Assembly (NCBI RefSeq): GCF_011043545.1
Contig: NZ_JAAKGP010000002.1
Span: 310,001-374,000, forward strand
Length of the DNA stretch: 64,000 nucleotides
Source: Rhodobacter sp. SGA-6-6
GTDB taxonomy: Bacteria; Pseudomonadota; Alphaproteobacteria; Rhodobacterales; Rhodobacteraceae
Direction: 5' to 3'
The translations under genes and the position numbers were made by a program. Under the pieces are notes generated by a model. The model saw only the letters and a program-made list of their open reading frames with translations. It did not search any database and had not been told where the DNA came from. Positions 53,369 to 62,724 of this stretch are shown piece after piece (positions within the stretch are counted from its first letter, which is position 1; each line of letters starts with the position of its first letter).

Positions 53369-54256
53369 ATGCACAATCCGCTCGACAGCGACCTGATGCG
53401 CAGCTTCCTGGCGGTGGCCGATACCGGCTCGGTCACCCATGCCGCGGCGCGGCTGTTCCGCACCCAATCCGCGGTTTCCCTGCAGATCAAGCGGCTGGAA
53501 CAGAACCTCGGCCAGCCGCTGTTCCTCCGCCAGGCGCGCGGGGTGGAACTGACGCCGCGGGGCGAGCAATTGCTGCCCTATGCCCGCCGGGTGGTGGAGA
53601 CGCTGGACGAGGCCGTCCTCGCGCTGCGGGAAAAGCCGCTGGTCGGGCCGGTGCGGGTGGGCATCCCCGACGAATATTCCGGCACCGTGCTGCCGCGCGC
53701 CCTCGCCGCCTTCGACGAACGGCACGAGGGGGTGCAGGTCTCGGTCCGGGTCGATCATTCCTCGGCGCTGCTGCAGGCGATGGAGGACGACCTGATCGAC
53801 ATCGCCGTGATCTACGACTGGGCCTATGTGCAGGAGGGCGAGGTCCTCTGCGTCGATCCCACGGTCTGGGTCACTTCGCTGCACCATGAACAGCACCTGC
53901 GCCGGCCGGTGCCGGTGGCGGTCTACTTCAAGTCCGACTGGAGCCGGGACTATGCCGAACTGTCGCTGAACCGGCAGGGGATCGACTGGCGCCCGGCTTG
54001 GACCTGCGACATGGCGGGCGGCTTCCGGCTGGCGGCGATGAACGGCATGGCCATCGCGCCGCTGTCGCGCAGCACCATCCCGGCCGGCTGCCGCGAGCTG
54101 ACGGTGGCCGACGGCTATTCCAACGTGGACAGCGCCCGGGTGCTGCTGCGGCGGAACCCGCGCGGCACCTCGCCGGCGCTGGAGGGGATGGCGGCGCTGC
54201 TGCGCGAGGCCTTCGCGCCGCTCGGCATCGCCGCGCCGGGGGCTGCGGCGGGCTGA
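53369..54256 (+). CDS. LysR-family transcriptional regulator
   Basis: 295 residues. The N-terminal winged HTH is LMRSFLAVADTGSVTHAAAR, then RTQSAVSLQIKRLEQNLGQP. The C-terminal periplasmic-binding-like effector domain starts near residue 90 (GPVRVGIPDEYSGTVLP). It is divergent from the DUF1127 gene, an arrangement like VtlR-type regulators that activate DUF1127 genes and sRNAs; the parallel is suggestive only. It may also control itself through the shared 102-bp gap. Confidence 0.93.
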   Translation: MHNPLDSDLMRSFLAVADTGSVTHAAARLFRTQSAVSLQIKRLEQNLGQPLFLRQARGVELTPRGEQLLPYARRVVETLDEAVLALREKPLVGPVRVGIPDEYSGTVLPRALAAFDERHEGVQVSVRVDHSSALLQAMEDDLIDIAVIYDWAYVQEGEVLCVDPTVWVTSLHHEQHLRRPVPVAVYFKSDWSRDYAELSLNRQGIDWRPAWTCDMAGGFRLAAMNGMAIAPLSRSTIPAGCRELTVADGYSNVDSARVLLRRNPRGTSPALEGMAALLREAFAPLGIAAPGAAAG

Positions 54257-54311
54257 TCCGGCTTGGAACCCGCGGCGGGGCATGGCAGCATGGCCGGCGG
54301 AGGAGATCCTG

Positions 54312-54911
54312 ATGCTGCGCCCCGCCCTGCCCTGCCTGCTGGCCGTCCTGGCCCCCGCCGCCCTGGCCGACCCGCTGCCCGACTCCCTGAACGACCGCGC
54401 CGTCGCCGCCTTTTCCGCCGCCTTCGCGGACAGCTGCATGGCCGCCTTCGCCGAGGACGGCAGCCTGATCGAGCCGCCCCGTCGCTTCGACGTGACCATG
54501 CCCTGGTCGGTGACCGAGCCGGAGCAGGTCACGCTCTGGCAATTCCGCTGCAACATCGGCGCCTACAACCTGACCGATGTTTTCCTGCTGCGGACCGAGT
54601 TCGACGGCATCGTGCCGCTGGCGCTGGCGCAGCCCGCGGTGGCGCCGGTGAACGAGGACCCCGAGGATTTCGAAAGCCCCGTCCGCGAAATCACCGTCAC
54701 CGGCTGGACCGCCCGCAGCTTCGTGGTCAACGGCAGCTTCGACCCGGCCACCGGCCTGCTGTCCGCCACCGGCTACTGGCGCGGCATCGGCGATGCCTAT
54801 GATGCCGGCGCCTGGGTTCTGCGCGACGGCGGCTTCCAGCTGCGGCATTACGAGGTGGACGCCTCCTACGACGGCGAGGCCAGGCCGCAACTGGTGATGG
54901 ACTTCCCGTGA
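54312..54911 (+). CDS. DUF1176 family exported protein
   Basis: 199 residues from ATG 54312, preceded by GGAGGAG; an ATG at 54282 adds residues before the signal. The signal peptide ends AALADPL (about residue 19). TLWQFRCNIGAYNLTDVFLL and TGYWRGIGDAYDAGAWVLRDG match DUF1176, periplasmic proteins of unknown role. Two Cys (SCM and FRC) may pair. The stop overlaps the ogt GTG start. Confidence 0.83.
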   Translation: MLRPALPCLLAVLAPAALADPLPDSLNDRAVAAFSAAFADSCMAAFAEDGSLIEPPRRFDVTMPWSVTEPEQVTLWQFRCNIGAYNLTDVFLLRTEFDGIVPLALAQPAVAPVNEDPEDFESPVREITVTGWTARSFVVNGSFDPATGLLSATGYWRGIGDAYDAGAWVLRDGGFQLRHYEVDASYDGEARPQLVMDFP

Positions 54912-55354
54912 CCGGCACCCTGGACACTCCCTTCGGTCCGGTCTCGCTGCGCGAAAGCGCGGGGCGGATCGTGGCGCTGGACTGGCGGGCGGCCGAAACG
55001 GAGCCGACGGCGCTGGAGGCCGAGGGGCTGCGCCAGCTGGCCGAGTATTTCGCCGGCGCGCGGCAGGCCTTCGACCTGCCGCTGGACTGGGGCGAGGGGC
55101 TGAACGCCGCCGTCCGCCGCGCCATGGCCGCGATCCCCTTCGGCGAGACCCGGACCTATGGCGAGATTTCCGCCCTGGTCGGCGCGCCCGCGCAGGCGGT
55201 GGGGCAGGCCTGCGGCGCGAACCCGATCCCGATCATCATCCCCTGCCACCGCATCCTCGGCGCGAAGACGCTCGGCGGCTTCTCCGCCCCCGGCGGGGTG
55301 GAGACCAAGGTGGCGCTGCTGCGCCACGAAGGGGCGGCGGGGCTGCTGATCTGA
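54908..55354 (+). CDS. ogt: methylated-DNA-protein-cysteine methyltransferase
   Basis: 148 residues from GTG 54908. The active-site motif PCHRI (Cys113) and RTYGEISALVGAPAQAVGQA with NPIPIIIPCHR identify an O6-alkylguanine transferase. Cys113 accepts the alkyl group in a suicide reaction. It lacks the Ada sensor domain. Translationally coupled to the DUF1176 gene. Confidence 0.95.
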   Translation: MTGTLDTPFGPVSLRESAGRIVALDWRAAETEPTALEAEGLRQLAEYFAGARQAFDLPLDWGEGLNAAVRRAMAAIPFGETRTYGEISALVGAPAQAVGQACGANPIPIIIPCHRILGAKTLGGFSAPGGVETKVALLRHEGAAGLLI

Positions 55355-55423
55355 ACCCGGCTTGCGGCGGCCGCAAAGGCCCTGTAGCCCTGCGCATGAC
55401 AGTTTCATCACAGGCGCGCGACC

Positions 55424-56275
55424 GTGAGCCTTGGCGTCTTCCTGGCCGTTCTGGGCGCGGCCTTCCTCCATGCGGCCTGGAACGGGCTGATCCGCACCGG
55501 CAACCCCGGCGGGTCGCGGTTGCAGAACCTGCTGGTGATGGCGCTGGTGCAGGGGGCCATCGGGCTGGCGATGCTGGCCTTCGCCCCCTTCCCGCCGGCG
55601 CGGGTCTGGCCCTGGCTCATCGCCGCCGCCGCGCTGCACACCGCCTACAAGCTGTGCCTCTCCGCCGCCTACGACCACGGCGACCTGTCCCGGGTCTACC
55701 CCTTGGCTCGCGGCTCGGCGCCGCTGATGGTGCTGGCGGCCTCGGCGCTGGTCGGGGCGGACCATCTGACGGCCGGTGAGGTGGCGGCGGTGCTGGTGCT
55801 GGTCGCCGGCATCATGGCGATGGCGGGCGGCGCGATCCGGGCCGGCGAGAACCGGCGGCTGATCCCCTGGGCGCTGGCGACGGCAGTGATGACCACCGGC
55901 TATACGCTGGTCGACGGCCTCGGCGCGCGGGCGGCGGGGCATCTGACGATGTTCCTCGGCTGGACCTTCGCGCTGGACGGGCTGTTCTTCGGGCTGGCCG
56001 TCGCCGCGCTGCGGGGCACCGCACCGTTCCGGGTATCGCCCGCGGGCTGGGGCCGGGGCGCGCTGGCCGCCGCGGCCTCGCTGGGCGCCTATGGCGTGGT
56101 GGTCTGGGCGATGACCCAGGCCCCCATCGCCCTGGTCGGCGCGCTGCGGGAATGTTCCATCCTCTTCGCCATGCTGATCGGCTGGCGGCTGTTCCACGAG
56201 CCCATGGGCCGCGACAAGGCGGTGGCGGGCGGATTGATCCTGGCGGGAGTGGCCCTGATGCGGGTGGCGGCATGA
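55424..56275 (+). CDS. EamA/DMT-family transporter (1)
   Basis: 283 residues with ten predicted membrane helices in two EamA repeats. Typical pieces: FLHAAWNGLIRTG, YDHGDLSRVYPLARGSAPLM and the second-half ECSILFAMLIGWRLFHEP. Exporters of this superfamily move metabolites or drugs; substrate unknown. GTG 55424 has a weak ribosome site. Its stop overlaps the next gene (ATGA), which is a paralogue. Confidence 0.88.
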   Translation: MSLGVFLAVLGAAFLHAAWNGLIRTGNPGGSRLQNLLVMALVQGAIGLAMLAFAPFPPARVWPWLIAAAALHTAYKLCLSAAYDHGDLSRVYPLARGSAPLMVLAASALVGADHLTAGEVAAVLVLVAGIMAMAGGAIRAGENRRLIPWALATAVMTTGYTLVDGLGARAAGHLTMFLGWTFALDGLFFGLAVAALRGTAPFRVSPAGWGRGALAAAASLGAYGVVVWAMTQAPIALVGALRECSILFAMLIGWRLFHEPMGRDKAVAGGLILAGVALMRVAA

Positions 56276-57108
56276 GCTTCGCGGTCTTCCTGGCGGTGAT
56301 GGCCGCGGCCTTCCTGCATGCCATGTGGAACGCACTGATCAAGCTGGGCACCTCCAAGGTGGGGGGGATGGTGATCCTTTCCATCGTCGAGGTTCCCATC
56401 GGCCTGGCCGTGATCGCCGTCTCGCCCCCCATCGCGCTGGAGGCGGTGCCCTGGGTGATCGGCGCCGGCTGCACCCATTTCGCCTACAAGTTCTTCCTGT
56501 CCTACGCCTACGACCGCGGCGACCTGTCCCGGGTCTATCCCATCGCCCGCGGCGCCGCGCCGATGATCGTGGCGCTGGTCGGGGCCTTCGTCCTGGCCGA
56601 CGCGGTCACCGGCCGGCAATACATGGCCATCGCGGTGCTGGCGGCAGGCATCCTCTTGATGGCCCGCGGCGTCTTCACCAGCGGCGAGGACCGGCGGCTC
56701 TTGCCCTTCGCGCTCGGCTCGGCGCTGGCGACGGCCAGCTACACGATGATCGACGGCATGGGCGCGCGGATTTCCGGGGTGCCGGCGGCCTATGTCGCCT
56801 GGGTCTTCGTCGCCGACGGGCTGTTCTTCACCTGCGGGATGCTGGCGCTGCGCGGGCTGCGGGTGATCCCGCGCGACGCCCGGGCCTGGGGCATGGGGGC
56901 GGTGGCCTCGGCGGCCAGCTACGGCGCCTATGCGGTCTCGGTCTGGGCGATGACCTTCGCTCCCATCGCACTGGTGGCGGCGCTGCGCGAGACCTCGATC
57001 CTGTTCGCGGTGCTGATCGGCTGGCTGGGGTTCAACGAGCGGATGACACGGGAGAAGGCGCTGGCCGCGGCGGTGATCGTCGCGGGCGTGGTGCTGTCGC
57101 GGTTGTAA
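56272..57108 (+). CDS. EamA/DMT-family transporter (2)
   Basis: 278 residues, ten helices. It shares FLHAMWNALIKLG, YDRGDLSRVYPIARGAAPM and ETSILFAVLIGWLGFNER with the upstream gene, a clear tandem duplication. The two may act together or on related substrates. It is followed at once by paired family C palindromes and is convergent with pcs. Confidence 0.88.
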   Translation: MSFAVFLAVMAAAFLHAMWNALIKLGTSKVGGMVILSIVEVPIGLAVIAVSPPIALEAVPWVIGAGCTHFAYKFFLSYAYDRGDLSRVYPIARGAAPMIVALVGAFVLADAVTGRQYMAIAVLAAGILLMARGVFTSGEDRRLLPFALGSALATASYTMIDGMGARISGVPAAYVAWVFVADGLFFTCGMLALRGLRVIPRDARAWGMGAVASAASYGAYAVSVWAMTFAPIALVAALRETSILFAVLIGWLGFNERMTREKALAAAVIVAGVVLSRL

Positions 57109-57111
57109 GAA

Positions 57112-57159
57112 CGGGTTTTCGCCGAAAACCCGAAAAACGATCCTTCGCCGAAGGATCGT
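57112..57159. repeat. short palindromic repeat family C, paired units
   Basis: Unit one (57112-57132) has arms CGGGTTTTCG/CGAAAACCCG, and unit two (57137-57159) has arms ACGATCCTTCG/CGAAGGATCGT, each with one central base. The pair separates the convergent EamA and pcs genes and reaches the pcs stop codon. Confidence 0.75.
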
Positions 57160-57863
57160 CAGCGCACCCGCCGGATGCCTTCGGGAATGACCTGCTGCGC
57201 GATCCCGGCCAGCGCAAGGTAGAGCGAGGTCACGATCAATCCCCAATGCGCCAGGCTGCCTTCGGCGAAATCCACCCAGGCCGCCCAGGTGGCGAAGGCA
57301 ATCCACAGCACGCACATCGCCAGCGACAGTTCGCGCCAGCGTTTCGTCCGCACCGGGTGGATGAACTTCAGGTTGGTGAACATCGTCACCGTCAGCCCGA
57401 CCACCACGATCAGGATCACGCTCTGCGACGGCGCCACCGCGAACAGCACCAGCACCACCATGTTCCAGCAGGCGGGGAAGCCGGCAAAGCTCTTGTCCTT
57501 GGTCTTCATCCGGGTGTCGGCGAAATAGACCACCGAGCCGTAGCAGATCACGATGATCGCCAGCCAGCCGGTCCAGCCCGACAGCAGGCCGGACTTGAAC
57601 AGGGCGAAGGCGGGGATGAAGACATAGGTCAGGTAATCGACGATCAGGTCCATCAGGACGCCGTCATAGGTGGGCCAGTTCTTCTGGGTGTCGTATCTGC
57701 GGGCCAGCGGACCGTCGATCCCGTCAACGATCAGCGCGACGACCAGCCAGAGGAACATCAGGCTCCACTTGCCCTCCACCGCGGCGAGCATGGCGAACAT
57801 CGACAGCACCGCGCCGGTGGCAGTCAGCAGGTGGACGGACAGGGCCTTGAGACGGTCTGACAT
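57159..57863 (-). CDS. pcs: phosphatidylcholine synthase
   Basis: 234 residues with about seven membrane segments. The CDP-alcohol phosphatidyltransferase motif is DGPLARRYDTQKNW followed by YDGVLMDLIVDY, with the longer spacer of the Pcs family. It condenses choline with CDP-diacylglycerol. ATG 57863 is used; TTG 57881 would add six residues. The enzyme is characteristic of bacteria with phosphatidylcholine in their membranes. Confidence 0.93.
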   Translation of the reverse strand: MSDRLKALSVHLLTATGAVLSMFAMLAAVEGKWSLMFLWLVVALIVDGIDGPLARRYDTQKNWPTYDGVLMDLIVDYLTYVFIPAFALFKSGLLSGWTGWLAIIVICYGSVVYFADTRMKTKDKSFAGFPACWNMVVLVLFAVAPSQSVILIVVVGLTVTMFTNLKFIHPVRTKRWRELSLAMCVLWIAFATWAAWVDFAEGSLAHWGLIVTSLYLALAGIAQQVIPEGIRRVR

Positions 57864-57918
57864 ATTCTTTTGATGAACCAATTCCGTGCCGGGCGCAATG
57901 CGGCTGCGCGTCGGGAAT

Positions 57919-58848
57919 TCATGATGCCCGCGGGTGGGCGCGCTCGTAGACCTCCATCAGCCGGCCGGCATCCACCGCGGTATAGGCCTGGGTGGTGGAC
58001 AGCGAGGCATGGCCGAGCAGTTCCTGGATCGCCCGCAGGTCGCCGCCGGCGGACAGCAGGTGGGTGGCGAAGCTGTGGCGCAGCGCGTGCGGCGTCGCGG
58101 TGGCGGGCAGGCCCAGCTGGGCGCGGGCCTTCTCCATCGCCAGCTGGATCGGGCGCGGGGACAGCGGGCCGCCGCGGGCGCCGCGGAACAGCGGCTGGTC
58201 CCCGGCCAGGTCCCAGGGGCAGAGCCGGACATAATCCGCCACCGCCTGCGCCGCTGCGGGCAGGGTCGGCACCAGCCGGGTCTTGGCCCCCTTGCCGGTG
58301 ATGCGCAGCACCTGCGGCAGCGGATGCTGCGCGCCGGTCAGGGACAGCGCCTCGGAGATCCGCAAGCCGCAGCCGTAAAGCAGCGTCACCACCGCCACGT
58401 CGCGGGCCTGCTGCCAGTCGTCGCGGGCCTGGTGGCCGACGGTCTCCAGCATCTCCGCCGCCCCTTCCTCGGACAAGGGACGGGGCAGCTTGCGGCGGTA
58501 TTTCGGGCCGCGGGCGGACAGGACGGTGGTCGCCTCTTCCCCCAGCCGGTCGGAGGCCCAGGCGGTGAAGCCCTTCACCGAGGACAGCGCCCGCGCCAGC
58601 GAGCGGGCGCCGATCCCGCGGTTCTGCTCATGCGCCATCCAGGCCCGCAGGTCGATCCTTTCGGTCTCGACGATGCCGCGCAGGCCCATGGTGCCGCCGT
58701 GATGCCCCGCAAGGAAGGACAAGTAGCGCGCCACGTCGCGGGAATAGGCCTCGACGGTGTGGCGGCTTGCCCCCTTCAGCGCGGCGATCTGCGCCAGCCA
58801 GTCGGCCAGCGCCGCCCGGACCTCCTCCGAGATCGCCAGCCCGGTCAC
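57919..58848 (-). CDS. xerC: tyrosine recombinase XerC
   Basis: 309 residues. The N-terminal SAM-like core-binding domain has RHTVEAYSRDVARYLSF. Catalytic residues are Arg in YGCGLRISEAL, His and Arg in HALRHSFATHLL, the second His in LGHASLSTTQAY and the nucleophile Tyr in AYTAVD. With XerD it resolves chromosome dimers at dif. GTG 58848 overlaps the DUF484 stop, so the two are translationally coupled, the standard arrangement. Confidence 0.95.
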   Translation of the reverse strand: MTGLAISEEVRAALADWLAQIAALKGASRHTVEAYSRDVARYLSFLAGHHGGTMGLRGIVETERIDLRAWMAHEQNRGIGARSLARALSSVKGFTAWASDRLGEEATTVLSARGPKYRRKLPRPLSEEGAAEMLETVGHQARDDWQQARDVAVVTLLYGCGLRISEALSLTGAQHPLPQVLRITGKGAKTRLVPTLPAAAQAVADYVRLCPWDLAGDQPLFRGARGGPLSPRPIQLAMEKARAQLGLPATATPHALRHSFATHLLSAGGDLRAIQELLGHASLSTTQAYTAVDAGRLMEVYERAHPRAS

Positions 58849-59537
58849 GACAGCCAGCGGCGCATCGTCCGTTCGAACACGCCGGCGAAGAAGGCCAGAA
58901 GGTCGGTGCCATGGGTCTGCTTGAACTGATGCGGATCTTCCGCCCCGAAAACCAGCATCCCCGGCAGCCGCCCCTTGCCGAAATCCAACCTGAGCAGCGC
59001 CTCGGACCGGATATAGCCCGCCCGGTCGCCGTAAAGCGCATCGCTCTCCGGCATCACCTGCCGCAGCGTCACCGGGCGCAGCGGCACGTTGCGGCCGGCG
59101 GCGACGTAATTCGCCACGAACCCCGGCTCGGCGACATAGAGCACATCGCCCAGCCGGCGCAGCGCCGGGTCCTCGGCGTCCTGCACCGATTCCAGCACCA
59201 GCCGCACGCAATCCACCCGCAGGGTGGCGGCGACATCGCCGGTCAGCACCCGCAGGAACTCCTGGAAATCCAGCGGGTCGAGCAGTTGCAGGATCGCCCG
59301 ATGCACCTGATTGGTGCCGGCCAGGTTCTCGTAGGCCGCGGCGATGACGCCGCGGTGGGTGTCCTCCAGCCGGTCGAGCCGGGTCTCCAGCCGCTGCATG
59401 GCGATGCCGCGCAGGTCGACGATATTGGCCCCCATGGCGCGCTCGTTCGCGGCCACCAGCGCGTTCATCAGGTCGCGGTCTTCCAGAATCGTCTCGGGTT
59501 CCGCGAGGATGCGGTCGCGCAGGTCAGGTTCGATCAT
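58845..59537 (-). CDS. DUF484 family protein
   Basis: 230 residues from ATG 59537, giving MIEPDLRDRILAEPETILED. The GAF-like middle section ends with DLLAFFAGVFERTMRRWL. DUF484 proteins precede xerC in many proteobacteria but their function is unresolved. Coupled to xerC by GTGA. Confidence 0.88.
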   Translation of the reverse strand: MIEPDLRDRILAEPETILEDRDLMNALVAANERAMGANIVDLRGIAMQRLETRLDRLEDTHRGVIAAAYENLAGTNQVHRAILQLLDPLDFQEFLRVLTGDVAATLRVDCVRLVLESVQDAEDPALRRLGDVLYVAEPGFVANYVAAGRNVPLRPVTLRQVMPESDALYGDRAGYIRSEALLRLDFGKGRLPGMLVFGAEDPHQFKQTHGTDLLAFFAGVFERTMRRWLS

Positions 59538-59702
59538 CACAAGGCTCGCCCGGCTCTTCTTTTTCGATTGCCGGCGACTATAGCAGCGGCCCGCGCCAGC
59601 GCCGCATATCTTTTCCGCCCCTTGCGCGGCATTTTGCAGATGGCGTTGCAAGGCTGCACTTTCCGCTCCTCCGCGGCAGATACCGGAAAACTGCAAGCAA
59701 GG

Positions 59703-61907
59703 TCAGAAGAAGCTCTGCGGGTCGATGTCGATGGCCAGCCGCAGGTTGGCCGGCAGCCGCACCTGCGCCACCCATTGCGCCAGCGCAGGTTGCAGCGCCG
59801 CACCTTTTGGCGCCTTGACCAGAAGCCGCACCCGGTGCCGGCCGCGGATGCGGGCGATGGGGGCGGGGGCCGGCCCGAAGACCTCGGCCCCCACGGCGCG
59901 CAGGGGGGCATCGCGGCGGGCAAGGTCCCCACCCACATCGAAGACCGCGCCGAGGTCGGGACCGGAGAGGATGATCCCCGCCATCCGCCCATAGGGCGGC
60001 GCGCCCTGCATCCGGCGCTCCTCGGCCTCGGCGCGCCAGAACGCCTCCTCGTCGCCGCCGAGGATGGCGCGGATCACCGGATGCTCGGGCTGGTGGGTCT
60101 GCAGCCAGGCCTCGCCCGGCTTCTCGGCCCGCCCCGCCCGGCCCGCCACCTGCCGCATCAGCTGGAAGGTCCGCTCCGCCGCCCGCAGGTCCGACCCCTG
60201 CAGGCCGAGGTCGGCGTCGATCACGCCGACCAGCGTCAGCAGCGGGAAGTTGTGGCCCTTGGCGACGATCTGGGTGCCGATCACGATGTCGGCCCCGCCC
60301 TCGGCAATCGCCGCGATCTGCTCCTTCAGCGCCCGGGCCGAGCCGAACAGATCCGAGGACAGCACCGCCAGCCGCGCCCCCGGGAAACGCTCCGCCACTT
60401 CCTCGGCCAGCCGCTCCACCCCCGGGCCGACCGCCGCCATCCGCCCCTCGACCTTGCAGGAGGGGCAGGTGGCCGGCACCGGCTTCGTCGCGCCGCATTG
60501 GTGGCAGAACAGCCGCTTCAGGAAGCGGTGTTCCACCATGCGGGCATCGCAATGGTCGCAGCCGACCTGCGCCCCGCAGGCGCGGCAGAGCGTCACCGGC
60601 GCATAGCCGCGGCGGTTCAGGAACAACAGCGCCTGTTCCCCCCGCGCCACCCGCTCGGCCACTCCTCTCGCCAGCATGTCGGAGATCCAGCGGTTCGCCG
60701 GCAGCCGTTCCGCCCGCATGTCGATGGCCCGCATCCGCGGCATCTCCGCCGCGCCGAAGCGGGCGCCGAGGTCCAGCCGCTGGTATTTCCCCGCCTCGGC
60801 ATTGGCCCAGCTTTCCAAGGAGGGCGTGGCCGAGGACAGCACCACCGGGCAGCCCGCGATGGAGGCCCGCAGCACCGCCATGTCGCGGGCGTTATAGAGC
60901 ACGCCATCCTCCTGCTTGTAGGAAGTGTCGTGTTCCTCATCGACCACGATCAGCCCGAGGTCGCGGAAGGGCAGGAACAGCGCCGACCGCGCGCCGACGA
61001 CCAGCGAAGCCTCGCCCTGCCCCAGCATCCGCCACAGCCGCCGCCGCTCGGTCATGGTGACGCCCGAGTGCCATTCGGCCGGGCGGGCGCCGAAGCGGGC
61101 CTCGACCCGGGACAGGAAATCGGCGGTCAGGGCGATTTCCGGCAGCAGCACCAGCGCCTGCCGGCCGCGGCGCAAGGCTTCCGCCACCGCCTCCAGATAG
61201 ACCTCGGTCTTGCCCGAGCCAGTGACGCCCTTCAGCAGCACCGCCTGAAACTCCCCGGCCGCCACCGCATGGGCCAGGGCATCCCCTGCCGCCACCTGAT
61301 CGCCCTCCAGCCGCATCAGGCCGGAGGGGTCCAGCCGCGGATAGGGCAGGTCCTTCGGCGCCTCCTCCTCGGCCACCACGCCCAGCTGGACGAGGCCCTT
61401 CACCACCCCGGTGCCGCAGGCCGCCGCCTCGGCCAGTTCGCCCAGCGTCACCGCCGCCCCGCCCCAGCCACGCAGCGCCTCCACCACCCGGTGCCGGGCC
61501 TCGGTCAGCCGGTTCGGCACCGGGCCGGCCAGGCGATAGACCTTGCGCATCCCCGGCGGGTCGCCCAGTCCCGGCGCGCGGGTGGCCAGCCGCAGCATGG
61601 CGGGCAGCGGCGTCAGCGTGTAGTCGGCGGCGCGGTGCAGGAACAGCCGCAGCTCCTCGCGCATCGGCGCGGCGTCCAGCACCCGGTTCACCGGGCGGAC
61701 CTTGGCCGGGTCCCAATCCCCCTGCCCCGGCCCCCAGACCACCCCCAGCACCCGGCGCGGGCCAAGGGGAACCTCGACGAAATCTCCCGTTCCGCAGCCG
61801 CCCTCCGGCGCGCGATAGTCTAGCACGCGGCCCAGGGGTTCCGTGGTCAGGACCCCCACCGTCTCGCCCGCGATGAACTGCCGCTCGGTCACTGTTAGCG
61901 CCAACAT
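59703..61907 (-). CDS. priA: primosomal protein N' (replication restart helicase)
   Basis: 734 residues. The N-terminal DNA-binding region is followed by Walker A GVTGSGKTEVYL, DEEH box VVDEEHDTSYKQEDG and helicase motif RRGYAP. Two zinc sites lie in CRACGAQVGCDHC and CHQCG...CPSC. It restarts stalled forks by recruiting DnaB. ATG 61907 begins MLALTVTERQ. It is divergent from the transaldolase gene by 97 bp. Confidence 0.96.
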   Translation of the reverse strand: MLALTVTERQFIAGETVGVLTTEPLGRVLDYRAPEGGCGTGDFVEVPLGPRRVLGVVWGPGQGDWDPAKVRPVNRVLDAAPMREELRLFLHRAADYTLTPLPAMLRLATRAPGLGDPPGMRKVYRLAGPVPNRLTEARHRVVEALRGWGGAAVTLGELAEAAACGTGVVKGLVQLGVVAEEEAPKDLPYPRLDPSGLMRLEGDQVAAGDALAHAVAAGEFQAVLLKGVTGSGKTEVYLEAVAEALRRGRQALVLLPEIALTADFLSRVEARFGARPAEWHSGVTMTERRRLWRMLGQGEASLVVGARSALFLPFRDLGLIVVDEEHDTSYKQEDGVLYNARDMAVLRASIAGCPVVLSSATPSLESWANAEAGKYQRLDLGARFGAAEMPRMRAIDMRAERLPANRWISDMLARGVAERVARGEQALLFLNRRGYAPVTLCRACGAQVGCDHCDARMVEHRFLKRLFCHQCGATKPVPATCPSCKVEGRMAAVGPGVERLAEEVAERFPGARLAVLSSDLFGSARALKEQIAAIAEGGADIVIGTQIVAKGHNFPLLTLVGVIDADLGLQGSDLRAAERTFQLMRQVAGRAGRAEKPGEAWLQTHQPEHPVIRAILGGDEEAFWRAEAEERRMQGAPPYGRMAGIILSGPDLGAVFDVGGDLARRDAPLRAVGAEVFGPAPAPIARIRGRHRVRLLVKAPKGAALQPALAQWVAQVRLPANLRLAIDIDPQSFF

Positions 61908-62004
61908 ATCCCGGCGACGCACCCTTTCGCGCCGCCCCCGTTTGCGGTAATACCGCCGCGACCGAGACACCTCCACCCCCGCCATCCCGCAAAGGAGCCG
62001 CCCC

Positions 62005-62658
62005 ATGAGATTCTTCGTCGATACCGCCGATGTCGATGCCATCCGCGAATTGCACGATCTGGGCATGGTGGACGGCGTCACCACCAACCCCTCGCTGATC
62101 CTGAAATCCGGCCGCGACATCCTGGAAGTGACCAAGGAAATCTGCTCCTTCGTCGAAGGCCCGGTCTCGGCCGAGGTGGTGGCGCTGAAGGCCGACGAGA
62201 TGATCGCCGAGGGCCGCAAGCTGGCCGAGATCGCCCCCAACATCGCCGTCAAGGTGCCGCTGACCTGGGACGGGCTGAAGGCCTGCAAGGTGCTGTCGGG
62301 CGAAGAGAAGATGGTGAACGTGACGCTGTGCTTCAGCGTGAACCAGGCGCTGCTGGCCGCCAAGGCCGGGGCAACCTTCATCAGCCCCTTCATCGGCCGG
62401 CTGGACGACATCAACCTCGACGGGCTGGAGCTGATCGGCGACATCCGGCAGGTCTACGACAACTACGGCTTCGAGACCAACATCCTTGCCGCCTCGGTCC
62501 GCACGGTGAACCACGCCTCGCAATGCGCGCTGATCGGCGCCGACGTGATGACCGCCCCGCCCTCGGTGATCAAGGCGATGGCCAGCCATGTGCTGACCGA
62601 CAAGGGCATCGACCAGTTCATGAAGGACTGGGCGAAGACGGGGCAGAAGATCCTCTGA
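62005..62658 (+). CDS. tal: transaldolase / fructose-6-phosphate aldolase family protein
   Basis: 217 residues, the length of the small transaldolase (TalC/FSA-like) family. The Schiff-base Lys is Lys83 in [25 protein letters not shown] and [17 protein letters not shown] complete the active site. Transaldolase activity is usual in this group. AAAGGAG precedes the ATG. Confidence 0.93.
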   Translation: MRFFVDTADVDAIRELHDLGMVDGVTTNPSLILKSGRDILEVTKEICSFVEGPVSAEVVALKADEMIAEGRKLAEIAPNIAVKVPLTWDGLKACKVLSGEEKMVNVTLCFSVNQALLAAKAGATFISPFIGRLDDINLDGLELIGDIRQVYDNYGFETNILAASVRTVNHASQCALIGADVMTAPPSVIKAMASHVLTDKGIDQFMKDWAKTGQKIL

Positions 62659-62662
62659 TCCC

Positions 62663-62714
62663 CTTCCTCTTGGCCCAAATACTCCACGGGGGTCCGGGGG
62701 TGTGAAACCCCCGG
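62663..62714 (+). repeat. family B half copy with terminator hairpin
   Basis: CTTCCTCTTGGCCCAAATACTCC matches the right half of copy 5 without its partner arm. A stem CCGGGGGT/ACCCCCGG (62694-62701 with 62707-62714) follows. It ends the convergent tal and rodA genes. Confidence 0.6.
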
Positions 62715-62724
62715 CACTCTCCGC

